Shown here one piece after another: positions 57,355 through 64,000 of a stretch of DNA of 64,000 nucleotides. Made by a program: the position numbers and the translations under genes. Every line of letters starts with the position of its first letter. The first letter of the stretch is position 1. Source of the stretch: Macrostomum hystrix (lineage: Eukaryota; Platyhelminthes; Macrostomidae); NCBI GenBank assembly GCA_950097015.1, contig CATNEN010000001.1, positions 2,220,001 to 2,284,000 on the forward strand, in the 5' to 3' direction. Under the pieces are notes generated by a model that saw nothing but the letters and a program-made list of their open reading frames with translations, made no database searches and was not told the DNA's origin.

Positions 57355-58435
57355 CTCAGGAGAAATGAAACACTTTAGATATGAGACACGGTAGAGATGA
57401 GACAGGGTAGAGATGAGGCACGGTAGAGATGAGACACGGTAGCGATGAGGCACTGTAGAGATGAGACACGGTAGCGATGAGGCACTGTAGAGATGAGACA
57501 CGGTAGCGATGAGGCACTGTAGAGATGAGACACGGTAGAGATGAGACACGGTAGAGATGAGACAGGGTAGAGATGAGGCACTGTAGAGATGAGACACGGT
57601 AGAGATGAGACACGGTAGAGATGAGGCACTGTAGAGATGAGACACGGTAGAGATGAGGCACTGTAGAGATGAGACACGGTAGAGATGAGACACGGTAGAG
57701 ATGAGACACGGTAGAGATGAGACACGGTAGAGATGAGACAGGGTAGAGATGAGGCACTGTAGAGATGAGACACGGTAGAGATGAGACACGGTAGAGATGA
57801 GGCACTGTAGAGATGAGACACGGTAGAGATGAGACACGGTAGAGATGAGAAACGGTAGAGATGAGACAGGGTAGAGATGAGGCACTGTAGAGATGAGACA
57901 CGGTAGAGATGAGACACGGTAGAGATGAGACACGGTAGAGATGAGACACGGTAGAGATGAGACAGGGTAGAGATGAGACAGGGTAGAGATGAGGCACTGT
58001 AGAGATGAGACACGGTAGAGATGAGACACGGTAGAGATGAGACACGGTAGAGATGAGACAGGGTAGAGATGAGGCACTGTAGAGATGAGACACGGTAGAG
58101 ATGAGACACGGTAGAGATGAGACACGGTAGAGATGAGACAGGGTAGAGATGAGGCACTGTAGAGATGAGACACGGTAGAGATGAGACACGGTAGAGATGA
58201 GACAGGGTAGAGATGAGGCACTGTAGAGATGAGACACGGTAGAGATGAGACACGGTAGAGATGAGACAGGGTAGAGATGAGGCACTGTAGAGATGAGACA
58301 CGGGAGAGATGAGACACGTAAGAGATCAGATACGGAAGAGATATGACACGGTAGAAATTAGACAGTTGAAATTATACACGTCATAACTGAGACATGTAGG
58401 AGATGAGATAGGGGAGAGATAAGACACGGTAGAAA
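57355..58435. repeat. 16-bp tandem repeat between vezatin and STAM
   Basis: Unit AGAGATGAGACACGGT, about 60 copies, with GGCACTGT and GACAGGGT variants in a recurring order. The unit equals the complement of the minisatellite inside the hAT element at 2863-3305. The decayed right edge (58380-58430, GAGATGAGATAGGGG) also resembles the hAT interior. The minus-strand frames of LPCLISTVSHLY type are repeat translation. Confidence 0.95.
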
Positions 58436-58577
58436 TCAAATGTAGAAATTTATATCAGTTAGTTGTTTTTTTCATAATATTTCAGCTTTCTTCGTCAACA
58501 AGACTCTTAAAATTGTTCAAATTCTAAACTAAGAAAGTGTAAAAAAAATAAATCCGAAAATCTAGCAATCGAAGAGA

Positions 58578-61153
58578 ATGTCGTTTTCAAAGCTGGAAAA
58601 AGAGATTGACAAGATCACGGACGAAAAGAACACACGCGAAGACTGGAACCATATCTACGAAGTTGTTGATCAGATCAATGCCAGCAGGTGTCAGAAGGAT
58701 GCTCTGAAAATGCTGCTTCGCAAACTGCGTCATCGCAATCCGCACGTCTCTATGCAGGCCCTGACTTTGATGGACAGCTGCGTAGCCAATTGTGGGCACG
58801 AATTTCATCGCGAACTGTGCTCAAAGAGTTTTAGCTCGGAGGCCAAGTCTATCCTAGGCAATAAGTCGATAAACGCCCAGGTTCATCAACGTTTTGCTTA
58901 TTTACTGCGCAAATGGTCGCAGATGGACGAGATACGCAAAGATTCCTCGCTGGGCCTACTGGCCGATCTTGTCTCCGACCTGCGTGATATGGGAGTCAGT
59001 TTTGATTATGATAATAAGTGAGTGCTTTCGCGTTTTATCATTCGCTTCTTTCTCACCATTCCTACAGCTAACTTCTTTTAGTCAAGTCAAGCTTAGCCAA
59101 GTCTGGGCATCAGTCGCTTTAAACTCACACCCCTGTGTTATAGCTCGTGCTAGATTTTTTCTGTCCTCCTTGTCCTAGCTCATCGCTGATTGGTTGGCGT
59201 CAATTGCTATAACTTCACTCTGTCCCCAATGTTCTTGCTCATCGCTAATTGGCTGGCGTCAGTCGCTATAACTTCACTCTGTCCGCTCTTGCTCATCGCT
59301 AATTGGCTGGCGTCAGTCGCTTTAATTTCTCACTGTCCCCGTGTCCTTCCTCATCGCTAATTGGCTGTTATTAGAGGCTTATCTGTCGCCAGTGTTATCA
59401 CAGATATTTAGTGCCAGTCTACCTACTCACACTACTGTAAATATTTTTTCAGAGCTACCGGAAATCTGGAGGCAGCGGCCAGCAAAAGTAAATCCAGTGC
59501 CGCTAGCGGCGCTGTCAGCGTCGGAGGAAGCAGCGGTAGATTGGGCAGTGGCAGTCGCACTGCTGGCAGCGGCAATCAGAAAGACTCGGAAAGTGCTGCA
59601 CTTCGCAAGGAGGACGAGGATCTTGCCAAAGCTATCGCTTTATCGCTACAGGAACAGCAGCAGCAGCAGCAACGCTCGGCATCTCCTAGAGGTAACAGCG
59701 GAAGCGGCGGCGTTAGCATGGTCGGTGGTTCCGGGATGTACCCGGCGATGCTATCAGCCGGCGGATTGGATTACGCATCCGGTGGCTCAGCAATGAACGC
59801 CGGCCTAATGGGTTTGACTAGCTCAGCGCCGCCTCCGCCTGTAATTAAGCGAGTCCGCGCCCTCTACGACTTCGAAGCAGCCGAGGATAACGAAATGACA
59901 TTTCACACTGGCGATGTAATTCTTGTTGACGACTGCTCCGATCCAAACTGGTGGCACGGCTCTGCCCTGACTGGCGGCTCTTCCGGCCTGTTCCCGTCCA
60001 CCTTTGTTGAAGACGATACGGGGCCGAAGACTACGGAAGCGGTAACTGGCAAAGGCGTGACCTTTAATGATCAGGTACGAGAGGTATCCACAGAGTGCTC
60101 ATTCAGGCAGTGTACACTCAGTGGCTTGGAGGTTGGCCCTTAAGGTCGTAAATTGAACGACAAGTCCCCAAGCCTTCTCTCAGCGGCTGCGCCCCAAATA
60201 AATGTGGCCTCGTCGCGGAACCGAGCTCAGGGACCTTAATGCGTAAGGGAAACGCGTTCGACCGCTTTGCCACTCACCCCAACATTTATTTAAACTTACT
60301 TAAAGAATTGTGGGAGAATGGAGCATTTACGAAGCAAACATTTTTACTGACGTTTTTTAACCTGATTAAAGAGTGGATGTATTATAATTTTGTAACGAGT
60401 TAGTTAAACAATTTTTCAATTACGTATAAAATCAAAAGTCTTTCAATCGAGCAGTTTCGTTGGAGAAGAATTTCTTGACGCTGAATTGGTTCATTGTTTT
60501 GTTAAATTATCATGCTTCAATATCAGCCCCTAGGTTTTACTAGCTTAACCGAAAAACACTTTTTCTAGGTTGACATTAAACTGATCGAGGAGCCCGTAGT
60601 GATTGATCCTGCTCAGATAGACGAATGCCTGGCCCAGTTGGAGAACTGCGATCCCACTGGCGATCCCAATCGGCCAGATCCGCCCGAGCTGCCTCACCTG
60701 GAAGAGCGCTGTCGCAAGATGGCCCCACTAATCGACGCCGAGATTGAACAATTGGATCGCAAATATTTGGAATTGCATCAGCTAAATTCGCGCCTATCCG
60801 AAGCCTTTCAAATGTATCACAATCTTATGAGCGCTTCAGCGCCACCGCCGCCTCCGCTGCCGCCACCGCCGCAGACTCAGGCCTACTATGCTTCGCCGGT
60901 GTCAGGTGGTGTACCAAATGGCCTTGGGGCGCCAATCTACCTGCCGCCGCAGTCTATTGATCAGCAGCAGGCTGCCTACATGCAGCTGCAGCAGCACATG
61001 ATGCAACAGCAGCCGCAGCAGCCGCATCAACAGCAGCAGCCACCGCTTCAAATGCATCCCGGCTATTATAATCAGCAGCAGCCGCCGCCGCAGCCGCCGC
61101 CGCCGCAGCAGCAGCAGCAGCAGCAGCAGCAATATCAGCAGCAGTTGCTTTGA
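58578..61153 (+). CDS. STAM: STAM (ESCRT-0 signal-transducing adaptor), 3 exons
   Basis: Exons are 58578-59017 (donor GTGAGT), 59453-60074 (donor GTACGA) and 60569-61153; the AA/A split codon restores the frame, giving 548 aa (human 540). The VHS domain is residues 1-140, with LTLMDSCVANCG. The ubiquitin-interacting motif at about 200-216 reads EDEDLAKAIALSLQEQQ. The SH3 domain at about 278-333 has ALYDF, PNWWHG and GLFPSTFV. The GAT-like helical region at about 366-440 binds HRS. The C-terminus is Pro/Gln-rich with a poly-Gln run. STAM with HRS sorts ubiquitinated receptors at endosomes. An acceptor-like ATTTCAG lies 92 nt upstream of the ATG. Domain order is complete. Confidence 0.96.
59165..59375. 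repeat. About 55-60 bp tandem repeat in STAM intron 1
   Basis: About 3.5 copies of a unit containing GCTCATCGCTAATTGGCTGG and CGTCAGTCGCTATAACTTC, with an inverted CCAAT motif in each. Confidence 0.85.
60085..60285 (-). mobile_element. SINE family 2, 3'-truncated copy in STAM intron 2
   Basis: Read on minus: head GGTGAGTGGCAAAGCGGTCG and CCTGAGCTCGGTTCC, body GCCACATTTATTTGGGGCG and GAGTGTACACTGCCTGA, then the element stops. It begins about 10-20 nt after the exon-2 donor. The rest of the intron (60286-60568) is AT-rich with nothing recognised. Confidence 0.82.
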
Positions 61154-62425
61154 AAATAATTTTCATTTAAACGATGAAAAACAAACGTTGCCTACGTAGA
61201 CTTGGGGACTGATTTTTTCGTTGTTTTAACTTTTTTTGCTTATTCTGATAAACTGATTATTCAGCACGTCCCGTAAACTGCCGTTATCTCAAATTTAAAG
61301 ACAAACAAGTTATGGGTAATATATTTGCCTTGATCTAATGAACCTGTACTTTTTCCTTGTCGATATAATATTAGTCAGTAATGACGTTATATTTATTCCG
61401 ATTAATGTGTGTTCGTGTCCTCTGTATAAAAATACAGATTTTTTAAGTTTACCTTGGCCTCACTATACAATTAATTTTTCGTTTCTTTTGTTTTTTCCTG
61501 ATCACTGTGAAATATGTGTATTTTTTAACCTTGAATATTTCTAATTTTATACTAGTCACCGTAAATATAGGTTTATAAGAATTCATTAAATTAAGTTTTA
61601 ATATGTGTGTTTATCATAATTTGACGGCACTAATAAATAAGTAAATATTTCATATGGTAGGTACGTTTTTGTATGATTGAAAGTCATGCTTTCTCACTGT
61701 CTAAAATATGTTTCGCAAGGTTACAAGTAAACATACTTATAGTACAGAAAGCTTCACACTTTGAAGTCTATTTGATCAATACTGGATATTTACTTTCATC
61801 TGCCTGTCTCGTTGCTTCAATGTGGATGCTTTTTGCCTTTGTAGTTGATTTATTTGCTGCTATTCTGTTCATACACACAAACTAAGACAGATTCTTAATA
61901 AAAACTACAATTTTTTCCAACGGATAAATTTCCCCGTGTGTTACTAATAGTAGCATGTAAAGAATATGTTGCATCGTCGATTTCTGATTTTTAATTTACT
62001 CCTTTGTGAAGGCGAATTTCTACGAACTTGTGAAATATAAGGCAAAACATTTTTCTTAATTTCTGATCCAACTGGTTTGAATTGGTTTTTCTCATTTTTT
62101 CCTAGAAGTTTTTAAAGCCATTTTTGAGTAGCTAGTTCTCATATTCCATATAGAGGATAAACGGAGTGACATTTTTAGCCCGGAAATTACAGTTTCTGAG
62201 TTCTGAACACTTAATTCAGTTCACTCAGTTGTGTAAGATGAGTACCGAAAGTAGCTCGAAGTAAAATGTCAGGTCTGTTTGGCGCCCCCAGCCAATCAAG
62301 CAATCTTATTTATCTCACCTCTTTATTAAAAAACTACAGGATTCGCAGAAACTGTCGTTATGAGTGTCGCTTGGAAATTCATAAAAATTATCTCATTGTA
62401 ATGTTATTAGCTTGGAATACAAGCA
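61154..62425. other. AT-rich intergenic region, STAM 3' flank and MPV17 5' flank
   Basis: No gene. AATAAA near 61630 could be a STAM poly(A) signal. Just before MPV17, a stretch at 62221-62250 (CACTCAGTTGTGTAAGATGAGTACC) vaguely recalls the SINE core. A TGTTATTAG acceptor-like site ends 15 nt before the MPV17 ATG. Confidence 0.4.
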
Positions 62426-63037
62426 ATGGCACTAGCATCAATATGGCGCTGGTACACCCGAGCGATCATGGTCAGGCCAATGCTAACGCAGTCAATTTCG
62501 GCTGGCACTGTTATGGCACTGGGTGATGCGACTGTTCAGTGCGTTAGTTTGGTACGCTTGCAGCCACTCACTGATCAGCGATCCGTTCTGTCCAAGGTTG
62601 ATTATGTCTATCAAAGATTTGACCTTTCTCGTACCGTGCGCTACTTCCTATTGAGTTCGCTGATCATTGGTCCCGGATTGCGTTGTTGGTTCGTGTTTCT
62701 ATCGCGTCGCTTCGAGCGTCAGACGGCAGTGTCTGGCGTCAGCGGCGCTGGTCGTTTGAAGATGCTAATTGCGGACCAGGTGCTAATACCGCCAATTATG
62801 TGGCTAACCTTTCTAGGTTATACTTCTATTGTAGTGCGCGGAGATAGAACTGCAGTGGAGGTGCGTCAGTTTGTGATGAACCGGTTGCCAAGCATGGCCG
62901 TTAATTCCTATCGTGTTTGGCCACTGGCGCAGACTATTAATTTCTTTCTAGTGCCACTGCATTTCAGACTATTGTATGTTAGTTGTGTTGGCTATTTCTG
63001 GAATTGCTACATTTGTTGGCACTCTAATCGTGATTAA
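62426..63037 (+). CDS. MPV17: MPV17-family inner mitochondrial membrane protein, single exon
   Basis: 203 aa (human 176). The start WRWYTRAIMVRPMLTQSISA and GDATVQ match the family N-terminus WRAYQRAL...Q-LTAG-MGLGD. The signature near the C-terminus reads NSYRVWPLAQTINFFLVPLH, then RLLYVSCVGYFWNCYICW. Four TM segments are expected. Human MPV17 is needed for mtDNA maintenance. A loop of about 20 extra residues (QRSVLSKVDYVYQRFDLSRT) follows the first TM. TAG, part of an acceptor-like site, is in frame upstream of the ATG. An ATTAAA overlaps the stop region and AATAAA occurs near 63164. Which Mpv17/PMP22 paralogue it is cannot be settled by eye, but MPV17 itself fits best. Confidence 0.9.
   Translation: MALASIWRWYTRAIMVRPMLTQSISAGTVMALGDATVQCVSLVRLQPLTDQRSVLSKVDYVYQRFDLSRTVRYFLLSSLIIGPGLRCWFVFLSRRFERQTAVSGVSGAGRLKMLIADQVLIPPIMWLTFLGYTSIVVRGDRTAVEVRQFVMNRLPSMAVNSYRVWPLAQTINFFLVPLHFRLLYVSCVGYFWNCYICWHSNRD

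Positions 63038-64000
<963 letters not shown>

Noticed and set aside
57151-58317. Minus-strand 308-388 residue frames between vezatin and STAM
   Set aside because: Product of the 16-bp array, which cycles through all frames.

Overview
This is nuclear DNA from an animal. The genes carry spliceosomal GT-AG introns and encode clear animal orthologues: RNF11, SMARCB1, TRPC4AP, vezatin, STAM, MPV17, a mitochondrial leucyl-tRNA synthetase and an FMRFamide/myosuppressin-type GPCR. Short acceptor-like AGs just upstream of most start codons would fit spliced-leader trans-splicing. My inference is a spiralian invertebrate, possibly a flatworm; nothing in the sequence proves the phylum.

Layout. From 1 to about 29 kb the window is gene-poor. 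It holds a two-exon GPCR on the minus strand (738-3959), one single-exon four-TM protein of unknown function (18870-19517), and large tandem arrays with units of 52, 4, 22, 7, 21, 4, 33 and 17 bp. From 29.5 kb to the end it is gene-dense. RNF11 (minus, 3 exons) lies head-to-head with SMARCB1 (plus, 3 exons). TRPC4AP (9 exons over 12.5 kb), vezatin (no intron in the coding region), STAM (3 exons), MPV17 (1 exon) and the 5' part of LARS2 follow, all on the plus strand. I placed every exon boundary by reading GT-AG sites and checking that the reading frame continues.

Repeats make up roughly a third of the window. There are about 20 unrelated tandem arrays; many have units of 19-22 bp, and several contain higher-order repeats. 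Five arrays sit inside introns of RNF11 and TRPC4AP and begin within about 30 nt of the 5' splice site. In TRPC4AP intron 7 the repeat unit contains the donor sequence itself, giving about 85 donor copies. Dispersed elements include three tRNA-derived SINE families, two of which share a core and all three of which have a similar AT-rich end. There is also a complete non-autonomous hAT element with an 8-bp target duplication, whose internal minisatellite unit reappears as a 1-kb array between vezatin and STAM.

Functionally the genes are unrelated housekeeping and signalling genes: chromatin remodelling, ubiquitin ligase components, endosomal sorting, adherens junction, mitochondrial maintenance and translation. 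I see no pathway cluster. The most unusual feature is the relation between introns and their private tandem repeats.
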